Of a DNA stretch of 64,000 nt, positions 9,604-18,587 are shown one piece after another; the first letter of the stretch is position 1; every line of letters begins with the position of its first letter. The DNA is from Halomonas eurihalina (GTDB taxonomy: Bacteria > Pseudomonadota > Gammaproteobacteria > Pseudomonadales > Halomonadaceae). The position numbers were made by a program, and so were the translations under genes. A model generated the notes under the pieces. It was not told the DNA's origin, did not search any database, and saw only the letters and a list, made by a program, of their open reading frames with translations. The stretch lies in the NCBI RefSeq assembly GCF_008274785.1, contig NZ_VTPU01000010.1, positions 101,316 through 165,315 on the forward strand, given 5' to 3'.

Positions 9604-12276
9604 TCACTCGTCCGAGGGCTGGGTCGTATCGCCCTCGCCATCCTCTTCCAGCTCAGCCTCCACGACGTCCACTTCCTCCGGCTCGTCGACGCGTACCGTC
9701 TTGACCAGCGACTCGCTCTCGCCCAGGCGGATCAGCATCACACCCTGGGTGTTGCGCGATGAAATGGAGACTTCATCGACCCGAGTGCGCACCAGGGTGC
9801 CCTTATCGGTGATCAGCATCATCTCGTCGGAGGCGTAGACCTGCATGGCAGCCACCAGGGAACCGTTACGCTCGCTGGTCTGCATGGCGATCACGCCCTG
9901 GCCACCGCGACCACGCAGCGGGAATTCCTCCAGACGAGTGCGCTTGCCATAGCCATTCTCCGACGCCGTGAGGATATAGATCTGGCCGGCATCGAGCGGC
10001 TCGGCACTCTGCACTTCCGTCTCGTCCTGCTCCTCGGCGTCGATACGTTGACTCCGCGGAATGATCAGGCTGATCACTTCGGCATCATCGAGCAGGCGCA
10101 TGCCACGCACACCGCGCGCGGTCCGCCCCATGGCGCGCACATTGGACTCATCGAAGCGGATGGCCTTGCCATTGGAAGAGAGCAGCATGGCGTGGTCCGA
10201 GCCACCGGTAATGGCCGCACCCACCAGGCGGTCGCCCTCTTCCAGATCGATGGCGATCAAGCCCACGCTGCGCGGACGCGAGAACTGCGCCAGGCTGGTG
10301 CGCTTGACCGTGCCCTTGGCGGTAGCGAAGAAGATGTAGCTGTCCGGATCGTAATCGCGCACCGGCAGGATGGCATTGATCGCCTCGTCCTCTTCCAGCG
10401 GCAGCAGGTTGACCAGCGGCTTGCCACGCGAGCCGCGGCTCGCCGCCGGCATCTCGTAGACCTTGAGCCAGTAGACCTTGCCGCGATTGGAGAACAGCAG
10501 CACGGTATCGTGGGTCGAGGCCACCAGCAGGTGCTCGATGACGTCTTCGTCCTTCATGGACGTGGCCGACTTGCCTCGACCGCCGCGCCGCTGGGCCTGG
10601 TAATCGGAAAGCGGCTGGGTCTTGGCGTACCCCGAGCGCGACACCGTAACCACCATATCCTCCTCGGCAATCAAGTCCTCGATGGACAGATCGAGGTGGC
10701 TGGCCTGGATCTCGGTGCGGCGCGACTCGCCAAACTGGTCGCGTATGGCCGTCAACTCCTCGCGAATCACCTCGAGCAAGCGGTCGGCGGATGCCAGGAT
10801 CGCGGTGAGTTCGGCGATCTTCTCCAGGATACCCAGGTACTCGTCGAGCAGCTTCTCGGTTTCCAAGCCGGTCAGGCGATGCAGACGCAGTTCGAGAATC
10901 GCCTGGGCCTGGGCCGGCGAAAGCCGGTATTCCTTGCCCGCCGTGTCCAGGCCGAAACCTTCCTCCAGGTCTTCGGGCTTGCAGGAAGTGGCGCCGGCGC
11001 GTTCCAGCATGCCGGTCACCTGACCGGGCGCCCAGTTCCTGTCAAGCAGCTTCTCCTTGGCCTCATTGGCCGAGGGCGAAGCCTTGATCAGCTCGATCAC
11101 CTCGTCGATGTTGGAGATCGCGACTGTCAGGCCTTCGAGGATATGGCCACGCTCGCGGGCCTTCTTGAGTTCGAACAGAGTCCGGCGAGTCACCACTTCG
11201 CGACGGTGGCGAATGAACGCCTCGAGCACCTCCTTGAGGTTGAGCGTGCGCGGCTCGCCGCCGTCCAGGGCCACCATGTTGATGCCAAAGACGTTCTGCA
11301 GCTGCGTCTGGGCAAACAGGTTGTTGACCACGACATCGCCGGACTCGCCGCGCTTGACCTCGATGACGACCCGCAGCCCGTCCTTGTCGGACTCGTCGCG
11401 CAGCTCGGCGATGCCCTCGATGCGCTTTTCCTTGACCAGCTCTGCGATCTTCTCGATCAGACGAGCCTTGTTCACCTGATAGGGCAGCTCGGTGACGATG
11501 ATGTGGTCGCGGCCGGTCTTCACGTCATGCTCGATGGTGTGGCGGGCACGCACATAGATGCGACCACGGCCGGTACGATAAGCCTCGAGAATCCCGGCCC
11601 GGCCGTTGATGATGCCCCCGGTGGGGAAATCCGGCCCGGGGATGTATTCCATGAGGTCATCGACGGAGAGCGTGTAGTCGTCGATCAGGGCCAGGCAACC
11701 GTCGATCACCTCCACCATATTGTGGGGCGGAATATTGGTCGCCATGCCCACGGCGATGCCCGAGGAGCCATTGACCAGCAGGTTGGGCAGCTTGGTCGGC
11801 AGCACATCCGGGATGCGCTCGGTGCCGTCGTAGTTATCGACCCAGTCGACGGTATCCTTTTCCAGATCCGCCAACAGTTCGTGGGCCAGGCGCGCCATGC
11901 GCACCTCGGTATAACGCATGGCGGCCGCATTGTCGCCGTCGATGGACCCAAAGTTGCCCTGGCCATCGACCAGCACATGGCGCATCGAGAAGTCCTGCGC
12001 CATGCGCACGATGGTGTCGTAGACGGCGCTGTCGCCGTGGGGGTGATACTTACCGATCACATCGCCGACGACACGCGCCGACTTCTTGTAGGCCTTGTTC
12101 CAATCATTGCCGAGCTCGTGCATCGCGTACAGCACGCGCCGGTGCACGGGTTTCAGGCCATCACGCACGTCAGGCAGCGCACGGCCGATGATCACACTCA
12201 TCGCGTAATCGAGGTACGACTGCTTCAGCTCGTCCTCGATGTTGACTGGCAGAATCTCTCTGGCGATGTCACCCAT
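9604..12276 (-). CDS. gyrA: DNA gyrase subunit A
   Basis: The 890-residue GyrA starts [12 protein letters not shown]. With this start the numbering equals that of E. coli: the catalytic Tyr is Tyr122 in MRYTEV, and the quinolone-resistance positions are Ser83 and Asp87 in [10 protein letters not shown], both the sensitive wild-type residues. The C-terminal part contains the beta-pinwheel repeats with a GyrA-box-like QRRGGRGK near residue 565, and ends in an acidic tail. An upstream in-frame start at 12318 would add 14 residues not seen in the family; AAGGA about 11 nt before 12276 supports the shorter form. It leads the gyrA-serC-pheA-tyrA/aroA-cmk-rpsA block. Confidence 0.98.
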   Translation of the reverse strand: MGDIAREILPVNIEDELKQSYLDYAMSVIIGRALPDVRDGLKPVHRRVLYAMHELGNDWNKAYKKSARVVGDVIGKYHPHGDSAVYDTIVRMAQDFSMRHVLVDGQGNFGSIDGDNAAAMRYTEVRMARLAHELLADLEKDTVDWVDNYDGTERIPDVLPTKLPNLLVNGSSGIAVGMATNIPPHNMVEVIDGCLALIDDYTLSVDDLMEYIPGPDFPTGGIINGRAGILEAYRTGRGRIYVRARHTIEHDVKTGRDHIIVTELPYQVNKARLIEKIAELVKEKRIEGIAELRDESDKDGLRVVIEVKRGESGDVVVNNLFAQTQLQNVFGINMVALDGGEPRTLNLKEVLEAFIRHRREVVTRRTLFELKKARERGHILEGLTVAISNIDEVIELIKASPSANEAKEKLLDRNWAPGQVTGMLERAGATSCKPEDLEEGFGLDTAGKEYRLSPAQAQAILELRLHRLTGLETEKLLDEYLGILEKIAELTAILASADRLLEVIREELTAIRDQFGESRRTEIQASHLDLSIEDLIAEEDMVVTVSRSGYAKTQPLSDYQAQRRGGRGKSATSMKDEDVIEHLLVASTHDTVLLFSNRGKVYWLKVYEMPAASRGSRGKPLVNLLPLEEDEAINAILPVRDYDPDSYIFFATAKGTVKRTSLAQFSRPRSVGLIAIDLEEGDRLVGAAITGGSDHAMLLSSNGKAIRFDESNVRAMGRTARGVRGMRLLDDAEVISLIIPRSQRIDAEEQDETEVQSAEPLDAGQIYILTASENGYGKRTRLEEFPLRGRGGQGVIAMQTSERNGSLVAAMQVYASDEMMLITDKGTLVRTRVDEVSISSRNTQGVMLIRLGESESLVKTVRVDEPEEVDVVEAELEEDGEGDTTQPSDE

Positions 12277-12491
12277 GGGTCGTCGAATCCTTTGCACTGC
12301 GACAGGTAAACGCGTCACGAGGCCGTGACACAGGGAGCGCTACCGTCGAACGACGACATGGATAAGGCTAGGCATCTCGCGGGCAAGCCCATCGAGCCAT
12401 CTGCCTCACCCTTCCGTCAGGTCTTCGGCGACTCCCTGGCGCGTCATATCAGCGCCACAGCATACCATTCCGGGCGAGGCAAAGCAGCGGG

Positions 12492-12914
12492 CTATTGCGC
12501 GATTACCAGCGGCGCCATGAGATCGCGCAATTCACCCTCGATGGCGACGGCCTTGTTGCTCCTCACATCGAGAAGCACGAAGGTCAGGTCGGCACTGGCG
12601 ACCAGCTTGTCATCGCGGTCGCGACGCACTTCCTGATGCATCCGCGCGCTGCGCGTGCCGAGTTCGGCCAGCCCCGTGACCACCTTCAGGTCATCGCCGG
12701 CCAGCGCTGCACGCCGATAGTCGATGTTCAGATTGACGGCCACGAACGCCACATCGCCGCGCTCGATGATACCGGCCAGATCGGCGCGCTCGTCGAAATA
12801 GGCCCAGCGCCCCTCCTCCAGGAACTCCAGGTAGCGGGCATTGTTGACGTGGCCATAGCCATCCAGGTGATAGCCTCGTACACGCAAGCGAATAGTGGAC
12901 CAACGCGAATCCAT
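12492..12914 (-). CDS. fadM: FadM/YbaW-type acyl-CoA thioesterase
   Basis: The 140-residue single hot-dog-fold protein closely follows E. coli FadM (thioesterase III). Shared segments are VRGYHLDGYGHVNNARYLEF with the catalytic-site Asp, LEEGRW, NLNIDYRRAAL, TFVLLD and the C-terminal AIEGELRDLM. It hydrolyses acyl-CoA thioesters in the cytoplasm, in E. coli mainly long-chain ones arising in beta-oxidation. GAGG precedes the ATG by about 9 nt. It is divergent from rdgC and appears monocistronic; no terminator is obvious before gyrA's promoter region. Confidence 0.88.
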   Translation of the reverse strand: MDSRWSTIRLRVRGYHLDGYGHVNNARYLEFLEEGRWAYFDERADLAGIIERGDVAFVAVNLNIDYRRAALAGDDLKVVTGLAELGTRSARMHQEVRRDRDDKLVASADLTFVLLDVRSNKAVAIEGELRDLMAPLVIAQ

Positions 12915-13067
12915 GGGTGATACCTCTATATCAGGAAAGACTCGATTCTAGCCATGGCGGCACCATACACTCAAACTCCCGTTTGAATCGGCAATCCCTT
13001 GAGCACCGCTGGCACCGCCGCCTCCCTTTCGCCATAATGTGCGTCCTTTGCATGCAGGAAAGGCTCC

Positions 13068-14000
13068 ATGTGGTTCAAGCACTTGCATCTGTATCGCCTG
13101 CACGGCGCCCCCGAACTCGATCCGAGCGAGCTGGAAACAGCGCTGGAAGCACAGGCCTTCCGCCCGCTGGGAGGTAGCGAGGCGCGTCGCCTCGGCTGGT
13201 GCGCCCCCGCCGGGCGGGCCAGCACCCAGCGGCTCCACGAACTCCAGGGCCAGCGACTGCTGACGGCGCTGCGCCAGGAACGCCTGCTGCCGGCTGCCGT
13301 GGTGCGCGAGGAACTCGAGGAGCGCGTAGACGCCCTCGAGACCGCCGAAGGTCGCAAACTGCGACGTCAGGAAAAGCTCGCCCTCAAGGAACAGATCTAC
13401 GAGGAATTGCTGCCACGCGCCTTCGTGCGCAACCAGAAAGTCGACCTCTGGTGGGACACTCGGCGTGGCTTGATCGCCATCAACACCAGCAGTCGCAAAC
13501 GCGCCGAAGAGCTCCTCGACCTGCTGCGCGAGACACTGGGCACTCTTCGCGTCACTCCCTTGGCGAGCCAGACACTCCCCATGCGCGCCATGACAACCTG
13601 GCTCGGCGACCCGGCCTCACGCCCCGCTGATCTGCAGCTCGGCGATCAGGTAGAACTCAAGGCCAAGGGCGATGACGGCGTGCTTCGGGCTCGCCAGGTG
13701 GATCTGGACAGCGACGAGATCCAGCAATTGCTGGAGAGCGGCCGACAGGTCAGCAAGCTCGCACTCGCCATCGAGGGCCGCCTGAACTTCGTGCTGCACG
13801 ATGACCTCGCCGTAAAAGGCCTGAATTTCGACGATGCCCTGATCGACGAGGCCTCCCAGTCGGATGACGGCGACGACGCCGTGGTTCGCCTGGAGACCGA
13901 CTTCCTGCTGATGACTCAGGCGCTGGCCGAGAGCATCGAGCGACTGATCGCCTGGCTGGGCGGTGAATCCAGCCCGGCGAACAACGCCCCATCCGCATGA
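13068..14000 (+). CDS. rdgC: recombination-associated protein RdgC
   Basis: The 310-residue protein starts MWFKHLHLYRLHG and matches RdgC in length and in conserved segments: FRPLGGSEARRLGWCAP, LLPAAVVREELEERV, RQEKLALKEQIYEELLPRAF, LWWDTRRGLIAINTSS, then VSKLALAIEGRLNFVLHDDL. RdgC is a ring-shaped DNA-binding protein that limits RecA loading and recombination. AGGAAAGG precedes the ATG. A CATAAT (-10-like) at about 13031-13036 lies 30 bp upstream. It is divergent from fadM and followed closely by the acyltransferase gene. Confidence 0.95.
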   Translation: MWFKHLHLYRLHGAPELDPSELETALEAQAFRPLGGSEARRLGWCAPAGRASTQRLHELQGQRLLTALRQERLLPAAVVREELEERVDALETAEGRKLRRQEKLALKEQIYEELLPRAFVRNQKVDLWWDTRRGLIAINTSSRKRAEELLDLLRETLGTLRVTPLASQTLPMRAMTTWLGDPASRPADLQLGDQVELKAKGDDGVLRARQVDLDSDEIQQLLESGRQVSKLALAIEGRLNFVLHDDLAVKGLNFDDALIDEASQSDDGDDAVVRLETDFLLMTQALAESIERLIAWLGGESSPANNAPSA

Positions 14001-14025
14001 CCGATACCGACCACGGCCGCATCCA

Positions 14026-15189
14026 ATGAACAACACGCAAGCGACACTCTCCGACGATCCCTGGGCCGAGATTCGCCCCTATCAGGACGAGGAGGTGGCC
14101 GATGTCCTCGCGCGACTGGCCAGGGACCCGGAACTGCTGGACGCGCTCACCCGCTTCCGGCTGCCGCGCCTGGCCCGGCTGATGCCACGCCTTTCCCGCG
14201 CCCTCGCCAGCTTTGCCATTCGCCGCGAGGTACGCGGCGTCAGCGACATCAGCGCCTTTCAGGATCGCATCGCCGACTACATGCAACGCATGATCCGCAA
14301 CTCGACCACCGACTTCCGAGTCGATGGCCTCGATCAACTGGATCCCAATACCGCCTATCTGTTCATCGGCAACCATCGCGACATCTCGCTCGACCCGGCC
14401 TTCGTCAATTACGCCCTCTATCTCGCCGGGCGCGACACGGTGCGCATCGCCATTGGCGACAACCTGCTCCAGAAGCCATACGTCAACGACCTGATGCGCC
14501 TCAACAAGAGCTTCATCGTGCCGCGCAGCGCGCGCGGCAAGCGCGCCATGCTGGCCGCCTACCAGAAGCTTTCTGCCTATATTCGCCACTCCATCATCGA
14601 AGACAATCACTCGATCTGGATGGCCCAGCGCGAGGGGCGCGCCAAGGACGGCATCGACCGCACCGACCCGGCCATCATCAAGATGCTGACCATGGCGCGG
14701 CGCGGTGCGGAGCGCCAGGCGGGCACCGGCGAGGCCATTGCCGAACTGCGCCTGGTGCCCGTATCGATCAGCTACGAGTACGACCCCTGTGACGTGCAGA
14801 AAGCGCGCGAACTGCACGCCATCAATGCCAGCGGCAACTACGAGAAGAGCGAGTTCGAGGACATCCGCTCAATCGTCGCCGGCATCACCGGCCAGAAAGG
14901 CCGCGTCCACCTGCGTTTCGGCACGCCGCTGAGTGCCGACTTCGACAGCCCCGAAGCCGTCGCCGAGGAGATCGACCGTCAGGTACTCGCGGGCTATCAT
15001 CTGTTCCCCAGCCACTATCTGGCACTCGAGGCGCTGGGCGATGCGCCGCACCTGCTCGATCTGAGCGAGGTTACCGATGCCGATCGCGCCCGCTTCCAGG
15101 CTCGTCTGGCCGAAGTCCCCGAGGAGCTGCGCGACTGGTGGCTGACCCAGTACGCCAATCCGGTCCGCAACTGCGCCACCAGAGAGTGA
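14026..15189 (+). CDS. PlsC-like glycerol-phosphate acyltransferase family protein
   Basis: The 387-residue protein carries the acyltransferase fold signatures: FIGNHRDISLDPAFV (catalytic His followed by Asp, a variant of the NH-X4-D motif), FIVPRSARGKRA and the QREGRAKDG segment that stands in for the usual EGTRS block. It probably transfers acyl chains to glycerophosphate-type acceptors at the inner membrane. Only the central ~230 residues are typical; about 90 residues precede the motif. The start at 14026 avoids overlap with rdgC, but there is no good Shine-Dalgarno, so the N-terminus is uncertain. It lies 25 bp after rdgC and 6 bp before the CDF gene. Confidence 0.75.
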   Translation: MNNTQATLSDDPWAEIRPYQDEEVADVLARLARDPELLDALTRFRLPRLARLMPRLSRALASFAIRREVRGVSDISAFQDRIADYMQRMIRNSTTDFRVDGLDQLDPNTAYLFIGNHRDISLDPAFVNYALYLAGRDTVRIAIGDNLLQKPYVNDLMRLNKSFIVPRSARGKRAMLAAYQKLSAYIRHSIIEDNHSIWMAQREGRAKDGIDRTDPAIIKMLTMARRGAERQAGTGEAIAELRLVPVSISYEYDPCDVQKARELHAINASGNYEKSEFEDIRSIVAGITGQKGRVHLRFGTPLSADFDSPEAVAEEIDRQVLAGYHLFPSHYLALEALGDAPHLLDLSEVTDADRARFQARLAEVPEELRDWWLTQYANPVRNCATRE

Positions 15190-15195
15190 CGTCCC

Positions 15196-16359
15196 ATGAG
15201 CACCGCCCAGGAACGTGCGGCACAGGCACGCGAAGCCCACAAGGTCACACTGCTCGGCGCCGCTGTCGACCTGGTAGTGGGACTGGCCAAGCTGGTCGCC
15301 GGCTGGCTGGTCGGCTCGGCCGCCTTGATCGCCGACGGCATCCATTCCTTCTCGGATATCGTCACCGATCTCTTCGTGCTCGCGGCCACCCACTTCGGCC
15401 GCCAGGCGCCGGACCACGATCACCCCTATGGCCATGGCCGCATCGAGACCCTGGCCACCCTCTGGCTCGGCGGCATGCTGATCTTCGTCGCCGGCGGCAT
15501 CGCCTGGGCCAGCCTGGCCCGCCTGCTGGCCGGTGATGTCGCCACGGCCCCCGGGCTCTGGGCCATCGGCGTCGCCATCGTCGCACTGCTGGCCAAGGAA
15601 TGGATCTTTCGCTATACCCTGCGCATTGCTCAGCGTATCGACTCTCGATTGCTCGAAGCCAACGCCTGGCACTCGCGCTCCGACGCGCTCTCTACGCTGG
15701 TCGTGCTGATCGGCCTGCTGGCGGCACAGATCGGCATCGGCTGGATGGACGCCGCGGCGGCCATCGTGGTCGGCGTGATGGTCGGCCAGGTCGGCGGGCG
15801 CCTGCTGTGGGAATCCGGCCAGGAACTGGTCGACACCGCCCTGCCCGAGCAGGACCAGGCTACCCTCTACGATGCCGCCATGGCCGTTCCCGGCGTCGAG
15901 GGCGTGCACGACCTGCGTACTCGACGGATCGGTGGCGAGGTGCTGCTCGACCTGCACATCGTGGTATTCCCCAGGGTGACGGTCTCGGAGGCCCACGAGA
16001 TCGGCAACGAAGTCAGTCGTCGATTGCGTGGCGTCTACCCCAACCTGTTCGATGTCACCTTCCACATCGACCCCCAGGACGATGCCGGCGAAACCGAACA
16101 CAGCCTGCGCCCCGGCCTGCCCCTGCGCGCCGACATCGAAGGCATCCTGAACGAGGCCTGGCATGGCCTGTCGGCCTGGCACGATCGAGTGGCGCTGGAT
16201 CTTCACTACATCGATGATCATGTCGATGTCTCGGTCTATGTTCACTCCCTGCCCGAAGGCCAGGATCTCGATGACGCCGCCCAGACCCTGCGCGACGCCT
16301 CACATTCACTGACCTGGGTGGGCCGCCTGCGGGTCTGGCAGGGGCCGGGCAAGAGCTGA
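15196..16359 (+). CDS. cation diffusion facilitator (CDF) metal exporter
   Basis: The 387-residue CDF protein has the N-terminal membrane domain of about six helices (residues ~15-215) with the metal-site helix ALIADGIHSFSDIVTD and the conserved loop PDHDHPYGHGRIE. A soluble C-terminal domain (ELVDTALPEQ onwards) is followed by an extra segment of about 90 residues that repeats the dimerisation fold. CDF proteins export Zn, Fe or Mn using the proton gradient. The particular metal cannot be decided from sequence. It follows the acyltransferase by 6 bp and is probably co-transcribed with it. Confidence 0.9.
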   Translation: MSTAQERAAQAREAHKVTLLGAAVDLVVGLAKLVAGWLVGSAALIADGIHSFSDIVTDLFVLAATHFGRQAPDHDHPYGHGRIETLATLWLGGMLIFVAGGIAWASLARLLAGDVATAPGLWAIGVAIVALLAKEWIFRYTLRIAQRIDSRLLEANAWHSRSDALSTLVVLIGLLAAQIGIGWMDAAAAIVVGVMVGQVGGRLLWESGQELVDTALPEQDQATLYDAAMAVPGVEGVHDLRTRRIGGEVLLDLHIVVFPRVTVSEAHEIGNEVSRRLRGVYPNLFDVTFHIDPQDDAGETEHSLRPGLPLRADIEGILNEAWHGLSAWHDRVALDLHYIDDHVDVSVYVHSLPEGQDLDDAAQTLRDASHSLTWVGRLRVWQGPGKS

Positions 16360-16444
16360 GACTCACCACCTGGATGTCCCATGCCAAGAGACAATCATGA
16401 TATCGTACCGGCAGGTAATGACTGTCGCGTACAAGGAGAGCGCC

Positions 16445-16726
16445 ATGTCCTCATCGGAGATTCAAAAGACCCGTGTCATCAATGAGCTACGCGGCTTCAT
16501 CAAGAAGCTGCTACAGGATCCCCGGATCATGGAGCAGTCCCTTGAGATCACGCGCCACGAGCTCACCAGCGACGACCAGAGCGACGCCATGACCCGCATC
16601 GCCAACCGGATCTCGGATACCACCAGCGTGCACATCCCGGATGACCCTGCCGAACACTCCGAAGCGGACAAGCTGTTCCTGGAGTTGCTCAAGGAGGTCG
16701 TGAACGAAGAGCAGGCCCTGTATTAG
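16445..16726 (+). CDS. conserved-looking small protein of unknown function
   Basis: This 93-residue soluble, acidic protein (MSSSEIQKTRVINELRGFI, with HIPDDPAEHSEADKLFLELL near the end) has no signal peptide or membrane segment and looks mostly helical. I do not recognise a family. AAGGAGA just upstream of the ATG and normal codon usage support it as real. An in-frame ATG at 16397 is less likely because it lacks such a site. The stop codon abuts the first copy of the inverted-repeat element. Confidence 0.65.
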   Translation: MSSSEIQKTRVINELRGFIKKLLQDPRIMEQSLEITRHELTSDDQSDAMTRIANRISDTTSVHIPDDPAEHSEADKLFLELLKEVVNEEQALY

Positions 16727-16865
16727 GCACTGTCCGAAAAGTGCCTACGCTCGGTTATACGACGTTGAAAATCCGCTCAAATGCTCATTTACTCCTTGTA
16801 AACTCCGCGTTTTCGCAAATTTTCGCCTTGTCTAACCTTCGCTCGTCGACTTTTCAGACAAGGCC
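16726..16865 (+). mobile_element. MITE-like inverted-repeat element, copy 1 (140 bp)
   Basis: The element starts GGCACTGTCCGAAAAGT (16726-16742) and ends ACTTTTCAGACAAGGCC (16849-16865). The ends are inverted repeats matching at 14 of 17 positions and are flanked by TA on both sides. The first ~85 bp recur almost unchanged, in opposite orientation, at 61773-61857, and the right end recurs at 61596 onwards. No transposase gene is inside. The TA flanks resemble target duplications of IS630/Tc1-mariner-type elements. Confidence 0.78.
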
Positions 16866-16944
16866 TAGGAAAGCGCTTCCTTGGATAGAGAACGGCCCTC
16901 CGCACGACCCGCTCAGCGGAGGGCCTGCGCCGCAGCGGCTCGGC

Positions 16945-16953
16945 TGGTAGAAT
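16945..16953 (+). promoter_or_regulatory. probable extended -10 promoter of thiI
   Basis: TGGTAGAAT is an extended -10 (TG-N-TAGAAT) 30 bp upstream of the thiI ATG. No good -35 hexamer is visible. Confidence 0.4.
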
Positions 16954-16982
16954 ACGGCGACACTTTCTTCTTGCACTGTCGC

Positions 16983-18461
16983 ATGACCTACCTGATCAAG
17001 CTCTACCCCGAGATCACCATCAAGTCCCGCTCCGTGCGTCAGCAGATGACCCGTTGCCTGACGTCCAACATCCGCAATACGCTGAAGCGTCACGACGAGG
17101 GCGTGCGCGTCCGCGGTCGCTGGGATGCCATTCAGGTACGCCTCTCGCCCGACCTGGATGCCGCACGAGTTCGGGATGCCGAAAGCGCGCTGACGCGGAT
17201 CTCCGGCATTCACCAGATACTGGCCGCCGAGGAAATCCAGATCGACGACCTGACCTCGATCGCCGAGCACGTCGTGCCGCTCTGGGGCCCGGAGATCGCC
17301 GGGCAGCGTTTTCGCGTCAAGGCCAAACGGCGTGGCCAGCACGATTTCAGCTCGATGGATCTCGAGCGCTACCTGGGCGCGCGCCTGCTCGAGGCAGCGC
17401 CGGACGCCCAGGTGGATCTGACCACGCCCGAGGTCATCGTGCCGGTCGAGGTCACCCACAACCGTCTGCAGTTGATTCGCGCCAAGTGGCCAGGGCTCGG
17501 TGGCTTTCCCATGGGCATTCAGGGACAGGTCCTGAGCCTGATCTCCGGCGGCTTCGACTCCCCGGTGGCGGCCTGGCGCATGATGCGCCGTGGCGTCAAG
17601 TCGCACTTCGTCTTCTTCAACCTCGGCGGCCCCGCCCACGAGGCGGGCGTTCGCGAAGTGACGCATCATCTCTGGCAACGTTACAGCGCCTCGCATAACG
17701 TTCACTTCATCTCGGTGCCTTTCGAAGGCGTGATCGGCGAAATCCTCAAGACCATTCCCGACGGCCTGATGGGCGTGGTGCTCAAGCGCATGATGGTCCG
17801 CGCCGCCAGCCGGATCGCCGAGCGTGCCGACATCCCCGCACTGGTCACCGGCGACGCCATCGCTCAGGTTTCCAGCCAGACGCTATCCAATCTGGCGCTG
17901 ATCGACGCCGCCAGCCCGATGCCGATACTTCGCCCGCTGCTCACCGAAGACAAGCAGGCGATCATCGACCAGGCGCGACAGATCGATACCGCCCGTCACG
18001 CCGAAGTGATGCCGGAATACTGCGGCGTGATCTCAAAGCGCCCGCACATCAAGGCTGATCCGGCCAAGGTCGCCGAGGCCGAGGTAGACTTCGATTTCGG
18101 TGTTCTGGACGCCGCCATCGAAGAAGCCGTCACCACGCGCAGCAACCGCCTGCTGGAGCGCCCGGCCCCGGTGTCCGACGACGCCTTGCTGGTCATCGAC
18201 TCCCCGGAAGCGCTGGGTAGCGTTGATGCTCCCTGCGTGATCGACATCCGCGCGCCGCACGAACGCGAGGACGCCCCGCTGGAACTCGACCGGGTACCGC
18301 AACTGCAGATCCCGTTCTACGAGCTTCAGGAACGCGCCCCGACGCTCGACACGGACCACCACTACCTGCTGTTCTGCGACCAGGGCGTGATGAGCCGCAT
18401 GCAGGCCCTGCATCTCATGGACCGTGGGCTGCGGCACTTCGGCATCTACCGTCGCCCCTGA
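16983..18461 (+). CDS. thiI: tRNA 4-thiouridine synthase / thiamine thiazole sulfurtransferase
   Basis: The 492-residue protein contains the N-terminal ferredoxin-like and THUMP regions (about 1-170), the ATP-pyrophosphatase motif SGGFDSPVA near residue 189, and a C-terminal rhodanese domain with the active Cys in FCDQGVMSR near residue 465. The second redox cysteine is present in EYCGVISKRP near 346. ThiI puts sulfur on U8 of tRNA and feeds thiazole synthesis. It starts MTYLIKLYPEITIKS at 16983; the upstream in-frame extension lies in the intergenic region next to the inverted-repeat element. The gene appears to have its own promoter. Confidence 0.96.
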   Translation: MTYLIKLYPEITIKSRSVRQQMTRCLTSNIRNTLKRHDEGVRVRGRWDAIQVRLSPDLDAARVRDAESALTRISGIHQILAAEEIQIDDLTSIAEHVVPLWGPEIAGQRFRVKAKRRGQHDFSSMDLERYLGARLLEAAPDAQVDLTTPEVIVPVEVTHNRLQLIRAKWPGLGGFPMGIQGQVLSLISGGFDSPVAAWRMMRRGVKSHFVFFNLGGPAHEAGVREVTHHLWQRYSASHNVHFISVPFEGVIGEILKTIPDGLMGVVLKRMMVRAASRIAERADIPALVTGDAIAQVSSQTLSNLALIDAASPMPILRPLLTEDKQAIIDQARQIDTARHAEVMPEYCGVISKRPHIKADPAKVAEAEVDFDFGVLDAAIEEAVTTRSNRLLERPAPVSDDALLVIDSPEALGSVDAPCVIDIRAPHEREDAPLELDRVPQLQIPFYELQERAPTLDTDHHYLLFCDQGVMSRMQALHLMDRGLRHFGIYRRP

Positions 18462-18488
18462 AACGTCGGGTGCAGCCACCCTGCAAAA

Positions 18489-18497
18489 TGCTACAAT
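18489..18497 (+). promoter_or_regulatory. probable extended -10 promoter of metG
   Basis: TGCTACAAT fits an extended -10 (TG-N-TACAAT). Transcription starting near 18504 would give an 84-nt leader before metG. Confidence 0.42.
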
Positions 18498-18519
18498 CCC
18501 TGATTTCACGGACATTTCT

Positions 18520-18558
18520 CGTGGCGACTCCGGCTCCAGGAGACGTCGAGTCGCCACG
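18520..18558 (+). promoter_or_regulatory. hairpin in the metG leader
   Basis: A perfect 11-bp inverted repeat (CGTGGCGACTC at 18520-18530, GAGTCGCCACG at 18548-18558) with a 17-nt loop lies between the predicted promoter and metG. No T-run follows, so it is not an intrinsic terminator. A regulatory or stabilising role is possible. Confidence 0.5.
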
Positions 18559-18587
18559 TCACGCTTCACGGGAAACCCAACGTCGCC

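Noticed and set aside
10048..12309. 753-residue open frame antisense to gyrA
   Set aside because: The gyrA frame has all GyrA motifs; the antisense frame is a by-product of high GC.
16741..16950. 69-residue open frame inside the inverted-repeat element
   Set aside because: It runs across the repeat boundary, lacks a ribosome-binding site and is not kept in the second copy.
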